The notes under the pieces were generated by a model. It was not told the origin of the DNA and made no database searches. It saw nothing but the letters and a program-made list of their open reading frames with translations. Below, piece by piece: positions 23,587 to 30,724 of a stretch of 31,919 nt of DNA (positions are counted from its first letter, which is position 1; every line of letters begins with the position of its first letter). The position numbers and the translations under genes were made by a program. The stretch lies in NCBI GenBank assembly GCA_036675505.1, contig JAKFEW010000144.1, forward strand, positions 1-31,919, read 5' to 3'. Origin of the DNA: JAKFEW01 sp036675505. Lineage in GTDB: Bacteria; Cyanobacteriota; Sericytochromatia; S15B-MN24; JAQBPE01.

Positions 23587-24177
23587 TTAGCGCGCTCGTC
23601 GCTCCCACTCCGCCATGGCGGCGGCGTAAGACTCAGGTCGGATCGGATACCATGGCGGCGAGGCAGCCTTGTCGGCCGCCGCCCGGATCTTTGCCACCTG
23701 AGCGAGTTCCACTTCGTTGAGGTGCCTGTCGAAAGGCTGCACCACTTTCGGATACCGGTACTGGAACCAGGTCTCCTCGCGGGTGAACTCGTTCGGGGTA
23801 TTCGGCGCCCAATTTTGCGGCTTGCGGGACTTGCGCGTGGCGCGCTCGAACCGTGCGTCAGCCGGAAGCACCCAGAAGTCGATGCGCGCCCGCAGGTCCG
23901 CTGGCGCGATCTTGCGGATTCTCTCGATGGAGGTCCGAATTTGGAGCAGGTCAGAGTATGTGTCCGTATGCGGCCTCCCCGTAAGGATTTGTTCAACACC
24001 TAGGATCCAGCCGTGGACTCGAATGTCCAGCCGCACCCCTATGTTGGCATTGTCGGCCCTGAGCTTTCCGCTCAGTTCGTAGGGCGACCTCTCGCCAAGT
24101 CTAGCGTTGTATAGAGGAGCGAGAAATTCATGATCAGCCTCAGTCAGCGTCGGTCCCAGCACGGGCGTTCTACTCAC
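23587..24177 (-). CDS. Putative immunity protein for the upstream toxin
   Basis: This 196-residue cytoplasmic protein has no signal peptide. Its N-terminal half has alternating strands (LSGKLRADNANIGVRLDIRVHGWILGVEQI). The C-terminal half is helical and rich in basic and aromatic residues. I recognise no family. Its GTG start (24177-24175) overlaps the TGA of the out-of-frame toxin segment (24176-24174) in a GTGA arrangement, so it would be translationally coupled to the toxin. Small size, cytoplasmic location, position directly 3' of a toxin domain and lower GC (about 50-55% across the adjoining toxin 3' end, by hand count) all fit an immunity gene. The assignment rests on context only. Confidence 0.6.
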   Translation of the reverse strand: MSRTPVLGPTLTEADHEFLAPLYNARLGERSPYELSGKLRADNANIGVRLDIRVHGWILGVEQILTGRPHTDTYSDLLQIRTSIERIRKIAPADLRARIDFWVLPADARFERATRKSRKPQNWAPNTPNEFTREETWFQYRYPKVVQPFDRHLNEVELAQVAKIRAAADKAASPPWYPIRPESYAAAMAEWERRAR

Positions 24178-24470
24178 TTACCAGCCTTCCTTGCAGCTTT
24201 CTCGGCCTCACGGATTGACTTGTCGACAGCCTTCTCGACTTCCTTTGTCGGAACGAAATTGCCTGGCGCGCAGCCGGTTTGGCGATAGAAGTACAGAGGA
24301 CCGTCGCCGTCGTCTGGCTTGAAATAGGAGCCAATCTTGTTGGCCTGATCGTGTTTAATAGCAAGAAGATTTGTGCCTATATCAAGGAAGAAAGTCCGCG
24401 GATCGTTCAGTACGTTCGCGAATCCTGGGCACTTCGCAACGCTAGCATCACCCGCCTGCCCCCCTCGCGA
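24174..24470 (-). pseudogene. Out-of-frame C-terminal half of the toxin domain
   Basis: Reading the minus strand one frame away from the stop at 24448, an open stretch without ATG, GTG or TTG start gives GDASVAKCPGF, then FFLDIGTNLLAIKHD, KIGSYFKPDDGDGP, LYFYRQTG and a Lys-rich end, stopping at TGA 24176-24174. Joined to the upstream frame it completes a domain of the form H..KH..E.G ... YE.A ... F.D..TN..A......I.SYFKP. The two frames meet at a run of six G (plus-strand C 24459-24464); removing one G would restore a single protein of about 560 residues. This may be an inactivating mutation, slippage-controlled expression or a sequencing error. Confidence 0.65.
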
Positions 24471-25854
24471 TCAGCGACCGTGCGCCCTCGTAGTACTGTC
24501 TCAGACCTCTCGGTTGGGTCTCGTCCGCGATGACTCCGAGATCCCGCCAATGTCGCCGATAGTGGTCCATCAGTTCGCCGTTCGGCCAATAAGGCCCGAT
24601 ACCAATGCCCTGTCGAGGCGCGCCGGTACGTTCAACGTCCTTCATCACGAACGCATCCGGTGAAAGTGAAAGTGGCTGGTTCCGGGCGTCCGCCAAAAGA
24701 TCGACGACGGCGGACGCGGTTTGCCCGCCGGATACGAGTATCAAGCGGTACTCGCCACCAGGCAGCAAGGCGCCATTCGCTGTGCCGTACCACAGCAGCC
24801 GATCGAATCCGCTGCCCGTGGCGATCAGGGTGGACACGACCGGAGTCTCGACGTACAAGCTCCAAGGCTTGCTCGTGAGGATCTCGACGTTGTCCCAATC
24901 GCTCTCGCCGTCCCAGACATGCGGCGTGAAAGCCGGCTCCGAGATGACCTTGATCGGCTCCTCCGTCGGCGTCGGCGTCGGTACCGGAGTCGGCTCTGGC
25001 GTAGGCGCCACCGTAGGCAAAGGCGTCGGCCCGATGGTGGGCACGGCCGTCGGCGTAGGGGCGGGCGTGGGTGAAGGCGAGGGCTCAGGCGAAGGGTTCG
25101 TTTCGATGCCCGTCCCCAGCGTGGCAGAGTTGTAGGGCACCTTTTCCCACGAAGTTCCGTCCGCGGTCGGCATCCAGGTGAGCTCCCCCTCGGCCGGCGC
25201 GGTCGGCGACAGGCGGTAGGCTTGGGGGGCGCCGTTCGGCAGGTCGGGATCCTCGGCGAAGATCACGGGATCGCCGTCCTCGGGGATGCCGTTGTCGACA
25301 GCCTGCCTGCGGTTGCCGTCGTTGATCGCCTTCGGGAACGTGATCGAGCCATACGTCCCGCCGTCCGGCCGGTACCGGAAGGTCTCCGGCATACGAGTCG
25401 GATCGGGGAATTGCTCTTCACCGAACAATCGCCCGAGCTCACGGCCCATGTAGTAGCCGCCCTCGGCCAGCAGGGTCCAGGGCGACAGTAGGCTGGCTTT
25501 GGGAAACATCTTGAAGACCTTCCAGCCGGTCTCGGAAGGAATCATGACCGGCGAGAAAGGTAGGTCTCCGGGGGCTCGAGTCAAATCGAGGTAGTCGGAC
25601 TCCATCCGCCTGGTCAGGTCGGGCAGCTTCTCGATTTTGCTGTCCGGGATCTGCCGTTGGCGCATCTTGTCGACGACCTTGAGCCACTTGGTCGGCAAGT
25701 TGAGCGCGAGTAGCTTCCTGGCTGAAGTGCCGCTCGCCTGCGGGGTGCGATCCAACGTGAGCCCGCCGGGCATCGTCGTGGTCGCTGAACATGCAGCCAG
25801 GGCCAGGACGATGGCCAGGCTAAACGGCAGCCGGGCGGGCATTGAAGAAAACAT
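24448..25854 (-). CDS. Lipoprotein with Pro/Thr-rich linker and truncated C-terminal toxin domain
   Basis: As read, this encodes 468 residues. A lipoprotein signal peptide (VLALAAC) is followed by an N-terminal region (about 30-235) of unknown fold and a 45-residue Pro/Thr/Ser linker (PSPEPSPSPTPAPTPT...). A beta-sandwich-like domain (about 290-385) comes next, then a C-terminal piece with ELMDHYRRHWRDLGV and LRQYYEGARSLIARG. That last piece resembles the first half of BECR-type RNase toxin domains found at the ends of polymorphic toxins. The frame then stops at TGA 24450-24448, while the rest of the domain continues in another frame. ATG 25854 has AGGAAG 6 nt upstream, and a promoter at 25972-26001 excludes the longer start at 25980. 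It may deliver or display a toxin from the envelope. Confidence 0.7.
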   Translation of the reverse strand: MFSSMPARLPFSLAIVLALAACSATTTMPGGLTLDRTPQASGTSARKLLALNLPTKWLKVVDKMRQRQIPDSKIEKLPDLTRRMESDYLDLTRAPGDLPFSPVMIPSETGWKVFKMFPKASLLSPWTLLAEGGYYMGRELGRLFGEEQFPDPTRMPETFRYRPDGGTYGSITFPKAINDGNRRQAVDNGIPEDGDPVIFAEDPDLPNGAPQAYRLSPTAPAEGELTWMPTADGTSWEKVPYNSATLGTGIETNPSPEPSPSPTPAPTPTAVPTIGPTPLPTVAPTPEPTPVPTPTPTEEPIKVISEPAFTPHVWDGESDWDNVEILTSKPWSLYVETPVVSTLIATGSGFDRLLWYGTANGALLPGGEYRLILVSGGQTASAVVDLLADARNQPLSLSPDAFVMKDVERTGAPRQGIGIGPYWPNGELMDHYRRHWRDLGVIADETQPRGLRQYYEGARSLIARGAGG

Positions 25855-25971
25855 CCGGGCTTCCTGTATCTCCAAGCGCTCGACGTGCATGGATGGGTGA
25901 GCGAGGCGTTCTCGGACCCAAAGTCGAAGGACAATATCCGTGCTATTTTGGAAATCACAGAAACGGCCCGC

Positions 25972-26001
25972 AGCATACAACCAGGCCAGAACTCAGGTCA
26001 A
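25972..26001 (-). promoter_or_regulatory. Sigma70-type promoter of the toxin lipoprotein
   Basis: On the minus strand TTGACC (26001-25996) is followed after 18 nt by TATGCT (25977-25972), with a predicted start near 25965 and a leader of about 110 nt before ATG 25854. Confidence 0.55.
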
Positions 26002-26143
26002 GAGCATGCCGAAGGTATTTCAAGCCGATGCCGAAGGGGGCACACGCCACACTCCCCGAAGGCGGGGCCGGAGAACCGCTACGCGCCGCGGCGCTGGGCC
26101 TCGTTCCTCTCCCCCGCGGGGAGAAGCGAGGGGTGCCGGGGGG

Positions 26144-26172
26144 TTGTCGAGGGGCGGCCCGAGGCCTATAGT
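26144..26172 (+). promoter_or_regulatory. Promoter of the rhodanese gene
   Basis: TTGTCG (26144-26149) and TATAGT (26167-26172) are 17 nt apart, with a predicted start near 26179, just before the GGAGG at 26183-26187. Confidence 0.5.
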
Positions 26173-26196
26173 AGGCTTCCACGGAGGTACCCCCCC

Positions 26197-26787
26197 ATGT
26201 CGCTCGCCATTCGCCTCGCCGCCATCTTCCTCGTCTGCGCCGCCGGCCCGGTCTCCGCTACATGGGAGGCACGCCGGGTCACGCCGGCCCAGCTGCGCCA
26301 GGCCATGCAAGACGATCAGGCCATCACCATCGTCGACGTGCGCGTCCCCGAGGCCTACGCCCAGGGCCACATCCCGGGCGCCATCAACGTCCCGTTCGCA
26401 GATTTGCGGCGCGGCGGCCGGCCGCCGGCGACGCTCCGAAAGGACAACCCCGCGTATTTCTACTGCACGTGACCGGACGAGCATTCGAGCGCCGGTGCGG
26501 CGACTCTCCTGCATGACCGGTTCGGATACACGCGGCTGAACGTGCTGCTGGGCGGCCTGCACGCCTGGGAGGATGCGGGGTACCCGCTCGAGAAGGGCAA
26601 GCCGAAGGCGACGCCCCGCCCGGCGACCGCGCCGATCACGCTGCCGACTCTGCCGCCGCCCAGGCTGCCATCCAGCCTGCCGACCCTCGCCCCGACCTCG
26701 GCGCCGAGCCAGGACCCGAGTCCATTGCCGACGCCGCTCTCGCCGTCCTTGCTGCCGAGCGTGGGGCCGCTGCCGGGCGGGCGCTGA
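26197..26787 (+). CDS. Periplasmic rhodanese-like protein with in-frame TGA: candidate selenoprotein
   Basis: Rhodaneses carry sulfur on an active-site cysteine. A signal peptide (1-22) precedes the domain: RRVTPAQLRQAM, TIVDVRVPEAYAQGHIPGAINVP, then FYCT. Codon 92 (26470-26472) is TGA, and the same frame continues without another stop: PDEHSSAGAATLL, FGYTRLNVLLGGLHAWEDAGYPLE, and a Pro/Thr/Ser tail ending at 26787 (196 residues with TGA read through). A subgroup of rhodaneses carries C-x-C-P-(N/D)-E here, so TGA replaces the second Cys, giving Cys90-Thr-Sec92. A SECIS-like hairpin follows at the right distance. GGAGG lies 9 nt before the ATG. Conventional annotation would stop at 26472 and lose the second half of the fold. 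The alternative is a recent nonsense mutation; TGA is an ordinary stop for several neighbours, so general recoding is excluded. Confidence 0.7.
26487..26506 (+). promoter_or_regulatory. Candidate bacterial SECIS hairpin
   Basis: GAG-CGCCG (26487-26494) pairs with CGGCG-A-CTC (26498-26506), giving 8 bp with one bulged A and a GUG loop (26495-26497). The loop starts 22 nt after the TGA at 26472 and has G in its first position. Bacterial SECIS elements have the apical loop about 16-37 nt downstream of UGA with a G near its start. GC-rich coding DNA forms hairpins by chance, so this supports but does not prove recoding. Confidence 0.5.
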
Positions 26788-26804
26788 GGCGCGCCGCGGG
26801 GCGA

Positions 26805-26906
26805 CTACCTGTCCTTGACGGTCTGCTGCAGAATGGCGGCGGCCTGGCGGTCGTTGGCAAGATTTTCCTGAAAGTTCGGATAAGGAATGGTAAATCCACC
26901 TGGAGG
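26805..26906 (-). pseudogene. Possible gene remnant (membrane-channel-like tail)
   Basis: A 34-codon minus-strand stretch with no start codon reads GFTIPYPNFQENLANDR and then QAAAILQQTVKDR before TAG. The IPYP pattern and helical tail resemble the C-terminus of MscS-like channels, and the AT-richer composition differs from the flanks. With nothing in frame upstream it could be the left-over 3' end of a lost gene. It is short, so chance is possible. Confidence 0.2.
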
Positions 26907-26913
26907 TCACCCG

Positions 26914-27906
26914 ATGTCCGTCGCCCCGCTCCGCCCCACAGCCCCTGTCGCCCAGCGCCCCCTCGTCGCGCCTGCGCCCACGCAGCCCGGCACGGCGCCG
27001 GCGCCGAAGGCGAAGGCCAAGGCGCGTGGCGACGCGGACTTCGTCGACACCTCGAGCCCCGACGCATACCAGCATTCCGTCGTGAAGTGGGTCGGCTACG
27101 TGCAGGACGCCCGTGGCCGCGTGACGATCGCCAAGGCCAAGCTCGACGAAGCGCGGGCCGGCGAAACCACCCAGATCCGCGAGCTCGAAGGGCCGCTGGT
27201 GGCCGCGAAGCAGGCGCTCGCCCGCGTGGAAGGACCGCTCCAGGCCGAGGTCGACCGCCGCACGCAGGCGCTCTCGGACGCCCGCAACGCGCTCGACGAC
27301 GCGGTGCATCCGAACAAAGCCCGGGCGATCGCCCTGGACGGCGAGGCCTCACGCGTGCAGCGCGAGATCGAGGGCCACGAGCAGTCGATCCGCGACCTGC
27401 GCCGCGCGATCGAGCGCCTCGATCCCGGCTCGTCCTACTACCGCTACGAGACCTCGCGCCTGAACAGCGAGATCAACAGCCACCAGGATTCGATCGACAG
27501 CCTCTCGCGCCGCCGCTTCACGCTGATCCAGCAGGCCAACGAAGCGCGCAACGTCCAGCGCGATCCGGGCGACCCGACCGTGGTCGCTGCCCGCGCCCGC
27601 GTGCACGACGCCACCGAGGCCGTCGCCAAGGCCCAGGCCGCCCACCGCGACGGCGTCGAGCCTCACGTCGGCAAGGTCGACGACACCCAGCAGGCCTTCA
27701 ACCGCGGCATGGCCGCCTCACGCGCCGTCACGGCCGACGCCGAGCGCGGCGTCTCGCTCGCTGAAGGCGAGGCCAGGCGCGTCGAGGATACGATGCGCAC
27801 GGTGCCCAAGAAGGTCGGCTTCTTCAAGCGCTTGAAGTGGAAGCTCTTCGACCACTTCGACGCGAACGCCTTCTGGAAATCGCAAGCGAGCCTCGCCGGC
27901 CTCTGA
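26914..27906 (+). CDS. Coiled-coil protein of unknown function
   Basis: The 330-residue protein has no signal peptide. A Pro/Ala-rich N-terminus with a basic KAKAKAR patch (1-45) is followed by long charged helices (about 60-300), with heptad-like spacing in ASRVQREIEGHEQSIRDLRR and ETSRLNSEINSHQDSIDSLS. A compact C-terminal segment KKVGFFKRLKWKLFDHFD has amphipathic, basic and aromatic character and could bind membrane or a partner. No catalytic motif is recognised. ATG 26914 has GGAGG 7 nt upstream; an in-frame ATG at 26887 lacks one. It ends 27 bp before the convergent gene at 27934. Confidence 0.75.
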   Translation: MSVAPLRPTAPVAQRPLVAPAPTQPGTAPAPKAKAKARGDADFVDTSSPDAYQHSVVKWVGYVQDARGRVTIAKAKLDEARAGETTQIRELEGPLVAAKQALARVEGPLQAEVDRRTQALSDARNALDDAVHPNKARAIALDGEASRVQREIEGHEQSIRDLRRAIERLDPGSSYYRYETSRLNSEINSHQDSIDSLSRRRFTLIQQANEARNVQRDPGDPTVVAARARVHDATEAVAKAQAAHRDGVEPHVGKVDDTQQAFNRGMAASRAVTADAERGVSLAEGEARRVEDTMRTVPKKVGFFKRLKWKLFDHFDANAFWKSQASLAGL

Positions 27907-27933
27907 CGCGATGAAGGCGAGCAGCGGCGCCGC

Positions 27934-28395
27934 TCAGCGCTCGCTCGCCGGCGCCGCCTTCGCGGTCCGCATCGCGTCCCAGGCCACGAACGGCCCGAAG
28001 CCCACGGCGCCCAGCGCGCCGCCCCAGATCACGCGCGACAGGCTCTCGGCCGACGTGCCGGGCCAGAGCGACACCACGCCGACCGCGAGGCCCGCGCCGG
28101 CCACGGCCGCGCCGTAGCCGCCGGCGCTCATCGAGAGCGCGCGCCAGGGGTCGCGGGCGTACATGTGGCCCGCGCCGTAGGTCGCAGGCACGAGGAACAT
28201 GAGCTCCTTGAAGGGCGTCGCCATCGAGATCGCGAGCATGCCGACCGGCGCGCCGAGCGAAAAGCCGGCGGCGATCCAGGGATCGGGCTGGCTGGTCTCC
28301 GCGGGCTCGGCGGGCTCCGGCGCCGCGGCGGCAGGCACGCACGTCGCGAGGATCGCCACGGCGACCATCCAGAGCGCATCTCGAGCAACACCCAT
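27934..28395 (-). CDS. Small membrane protein with signal sequence
   Basis: The 153-residue product has an N-terminal signal or anchor (ALWMVAVAILATCVPAAAA), an acidic Pro-rich spacer, and then two or three hydrophobic segments (WIAAGFSLGAPVGMLAISMA, ELMFLVPATYGAGHMYA, YGAAVAGAGLAVGVVSL). The GAGHMYARDPWRAL stretch resembles the G-G-x-Y loop common in small integral membrane proteins of unknown role. ATG 28393-28395 follows AGGAGG by 6 nt. It lies 72 bp downstream of the aminopropyltransferase gene on the same strand and may be the last gene of that operon. Confidence 0.7.
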   Translation of the reverse strand: MGVARDALWMVAVAILATCVPAAAAPEPAEPAETSQPDPWIAAGFSLGAPVGMLAISMATPFKELMFLVPATYGAGHMYARDPWRALSMSAGGYGAAVAGAGLAVGVVSLWPGTSAESLSRVIWGGALGAVGFGPFVAWDAMRTAKAAPASER

Positions 28396-28467
28396 GCGGT
28401 ACCTCCTCAAGGCCCCCGCAGTCCTATACCCGGACGACGCCGCTCCCCCTTGGCGAGCCGGACCGGG

Positions 28468-30018
28468 TCAGCGCTCCTTGCCCCAGCCCCGCTGGTAGTA
28501 GCGCAACAGCACCGGGCTGAACGTCGTGTTCAGCGCGAGCTGCGGCAGGATGGACCCGTCCTCGTCCGCCGCGAAGCGGAAGAGGCCGGGCAGCAGGTCG
28601 GCCGTGAGCCACTTCACGGGCACGCCCGGCCGCCAGGCCGCCGGGCTCGGCAGCACGCGCGGCGAGCCGATCACGAAGCCCCAGTCGCCGAACGTCGGCA
28701 CGTCGAGGTGGTAGGTCTGGGTGGCGAGGTCCGCCGCCGCGACGGTCTTGGCGATGCACCAGTAGGCCTCGCGCGCGAAGTACGGCGAGCTGGCCTGCAC
28801 CACCAGCGCCCCGGCGGGCCGCATGTGGCGCGCGGCGAGCTGGTAGAACTCGCGCGTGTAGAGCTTCACCAGCGCCTCGGCGTTGGGGTCCGGCAGGTCG
28901 ATCACCACCAGGTCGTACATCCCGCGGTCTTTTTGCAAGTATTGCATCGCGTCGAGGTTGTGGATCGCGACCTTCGGGTCGCTGAGGCTGCGCCCGTTCA
29001 GCTCGACCAACGCCGGGTGGGTGCGGTGCAGCCGCGTCATGGCGGGGTCGAGGTCGACCAGGTCGATGCGGCGGACCCGCTCGTACTTGAGCAGTTCGCG
29101 CGCGGCGAGGCCGTCGCCGCCGCCGAGCACCAACACGTCGCGTGGCACGGCGCCCATCCGGGCGATCGGCACGTGGATCAGCGCCTCGTGGTAGCGGTAC
29201 TCGTCGATCGAGGAATACTGCAAGTTGCCGTTGATGAAGAGCCGCGTATCGTTGTCGTCATGCGTGACCGTGAGCCGCTGGTAGTGCGTCTGCTCGGCAT
29301 GCACGATCGTGTCGCGGTAGAGCGCCTGCTCGAGCGCCGTCTCGACCGAGGGCGCCTCGACGAAGAGCCAGGCGAGCAGGCCGATCGACGCCAACGTGAC
29401 GGCGAGGAAGGCCTGGCGCGCGCGCAGGAAGCGCGGCGCGTAGGCGACCAGGCCGAGCACCACCACCGCCGCGTTCAGCAGCCCGGTGAGCAGCGCCGCC
29501 TTGATCAGGCCCAGCGTCGGCAGCATCAACAGCGGGAAGGCCAGCGAGCCGACCAGGCCGCCGGCGTAGTCCAGGCTGAGCACGTAGGCCGCGTTGTAGC
29601 GCAGCTCGGCGCGGTTCTCGAGCATGCGCAGCAGCAAGGGAATCTCGAGGCCCACCATCGTGCCGATCGCGAGCGTCAGGCCGTACTGCAGCGCGGGGTA
29701 GGCGTCCGGGGCCGCGGTGTAGCCGAAGAAGAGCAGCAGGGCCGAGCTGCCACCCACCAGGGCGATCGCGAGCTCGGTGGCGATGAACGTGGCGAACAAC
29801 CGCGAGGTGACGAGCTGCGAGAGCCAGGAGCCTAGCCCCATCGCGCTCAGGAACAGGCCGATCGTGATCGAGAACTGCCAGATGCTGTCGCCGAGCAGGT
29901 AGCTCGAAGCCGAGCCGATGATCAGCTCATAGACGATGCCGCAGATGGCGATGATGCCGACCGACAGGTAAAGAACGCCGGGACGCTCGATGGTCGGCGT
30001 GGCGGAGGTGAGGGCCAA
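28468..30018 (-). CDS. Membrane-fused aminopropyltransferase (spermidine synthase-like)
   Basis: The 516-residue protein fuses an N-terminal membrane part of about seven hydrophobic helices (residues 15-230) to a C-terminal cytoplasmic SpeE-like domain. The SpeE part shows LQYSSIDEYRYHEALIHVP (substrate and dcSAM pocket), the nucleotide-binding motif VLVLGGGDG (299-303), DLVDLDPAM, and VVIDLPDPN in place of the usual D-S-x-D-P. SpeE enzymes transfer an aminopropyl group from decarboxylated AdoMet to a polyamine. The start appears to be TTG 30016-30018, 14 nt after the previous stop; the SD is weak (GGGA), so coupling is likely. It sits in a DUF4178 operon, suggesting polyamine chemistry linked to an envelope process rather than bulk spermidine synthesis. 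Confidence 0.9.
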   Translation of the reverse strand: MALTSATPTIERPGVLYLSVGIIAICGIVYELIIGSASSYLLGDSIWQFSITIGLFLSAMGLGSWLSQLVTSRLFATFIATELAIALVGGSSALLLFFGYTAAPDAYPALQYGLTLAIGTMVGLEIPLLLRMLENRAELRYNAAYVLSLDYAGGLVGSLAFPLLMLPTLGLIKAALLTGLLNAAVVVLGLVAYAPRFLRARQAFLAVTLASIGLLAWLFVEAPSVETALEQALYRDTIVHAEQTHYQRLTVTHDDNDTRLFINGNLQYSSIDEYRYHEALIHVPIARMGAVPRDVLVLGGGDGLAARELLKYERVRRIDLVDLDPAMTRLHRTHPALVELNGRSLSDPKVAIHNLDAMQYLQKDRGMYDLVVIDLPDPNAEALVKLYTREFYQLAARHMRPAGALVVQASSPYFAREAYWCIAKTVAAADLATQTYHLDVPTFGDWGFVIGSPRVLPSPAAWRPGVPVKWLTADLLPGLFRFAADEDGSILPQLALNTTFSPVLLRYYQRGWGKER

Positions 30019-30032
30019 CGATCAGTCCCAGT

Positions 30033-30431
30033 CTAGTCCCAATCGATTTCCGGATTTGCGAGGCCGCCGAAAATCATCGCGACCACGCCTGTCAAGATGG
30101 CCATGCCGGTCATCGAAATCCAGAGGTTGAGCCACACCTCGACCACCTGGTTCATCGCGAGCTTCAGGTGGAACTTCGAGAGCACCGCGATGATGAAGGC
30201 TTCGACGGACAGGAACAGCAACAGGCCGCCCCAGCCGAGGTTGGTGGTGGTGGTCAGGAGCACCAGGACCGGCAGGAGCCAGCCCAGGATCGGCAGCAGT
30301 TCCTCCACCTTGGCCTGCTGATAGGCCAGGCGCTCGTCGCTGTCCTGGCCGAGCAGGTCGAGCGGGAACATCAGGTAGTAGTAGTAGCCTCGCCAGCCGT
30401 TGACGTCGAGGATGGTGACGCGGTTCGACAC
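30033..30431 (-). CDS. Small membrane protein of the DUF4178 operon
   Basis: The 132-residue product has a soluble N-terminal part (VTILDVNGWRGYYYYLMFPLDLLG, a QQAKVEELLPILG helix) and two or three transmembrane helices: LLPVLVLLTTTTNLGWGG, LLLFLSVEAFIIAVL and ISMTGMAILTGVVAMIFGG. It ends in an acidic tail. I do not recognise a family; in related operons this place is often taken by DUF350 membrane proteins, but I cannot match this sequence to it. The GTG start (30429-30431) lies 1 nt after the TAG of the preceding gene and has GGAGG 8 nt upstream. Confidence 0.75.
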   Translation of the reverse strand: MSNRVTILDVNGWRGYYYYLMFPLDLLGQDSDERLAYQQAKVEELLPILGWLLPVLVLLTTTTNLGWGGLLLFLSVEAFIIAVLSKFHLKLAMNQVVEVWLNLWISMTGMAILTGVVAMIFGGLANPEIDWD

Positions 30432-30432
30432 G

Positions 30433-30711
30433 CTACTTCCCTCCGGCGCCCGGGCCGCCGCTGCGCCAGCCGCCCACGCCGCCCACGCGGTCGTAGTCGT
30501 AGCTGCGATGGCCCCAGCCGTAGCTGTTGCCGAGCCAGCCGCCATGGCCGCCGCCATAGTAGTAATAGTGGCTGTGATAGTCGTTGTAGTGGCGGCCGTA
30601 GGTGCGCGTCACGCCGGTCTGCGAAGCAGGGCCGCGATCCGACGCCCACACGATCGCGAGCGGGGTGAAGGTCATGACGGTCGCGAGACCGACGTACATC
30701 AGTCGGATCAA
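30433..30711 (-). CDS. Small Gly/Tyr/His-rich exported protein
   Basis: The 92-residue product begins with a hydrophobic signal segment (VGLATVMTFTPLAIVWA). The rest is rich in Gly, Tyr, His, Ser and Trp (YGRHYNDYHSHYYYYGGGHGG...), a composition seen in small metal-binding or adhesive envelope proteins. The TTG start at 30709-30711 is supported by AGGAG 6 nt upstream; ATG 30699 is the alternative. It sits 13 bp after the DUF4178 gene and 1 nt before the next, so it belongs to the operon. The His/Tyr clusters suggest possible metal binding, which is only an inference. Confidence 0.65.
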   Translation of the reverse strand: MIRLMYVGLATVMTFTPLAIVWASDRGPASQTGVTRTYGRHYNDYHSHYYYYGGGHGGWLGNSYGWGHRSYDYDRVGGVGGWRSGGPGAGGK

Positions 30712-30724
30712 GGGAAGCTCCTGC

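Larger units (their letters stand above)
25855..26196. other. Divergent intergenic region between toxin lipoprotein and rhodanese
   Basis: This 342-bp gap holds the two divergent promoters listed separately and a CTCCCC-CGC-GGGGAG hairpin near 26108-26122, a possible terminator or structured leader. I see no coding frame that looks real; the frames extending across it lack SDs and sensible composition. Confidence 0.5.

Noticed and set aside
20972..23608. 878-codon open frame antisense to the propeller protein
   Set aside because: His/Arg/Val-rich repeats are the mirror of the blade repeats on the plus strand; no SD or recognisable domain.
24950..25110. Tandem repeat array or CRISPR-like pattern
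   Set aside because: The periodicity comes from Pro-Thr codons in the lipoprotein linker, with no spacers.
26470..26472. Genome-wide reassignment of TGA as a sense codon
   Set aside because: Several intact genes here (for example those at 3096, 15326 and 17728) end in TGA at the proper family length.
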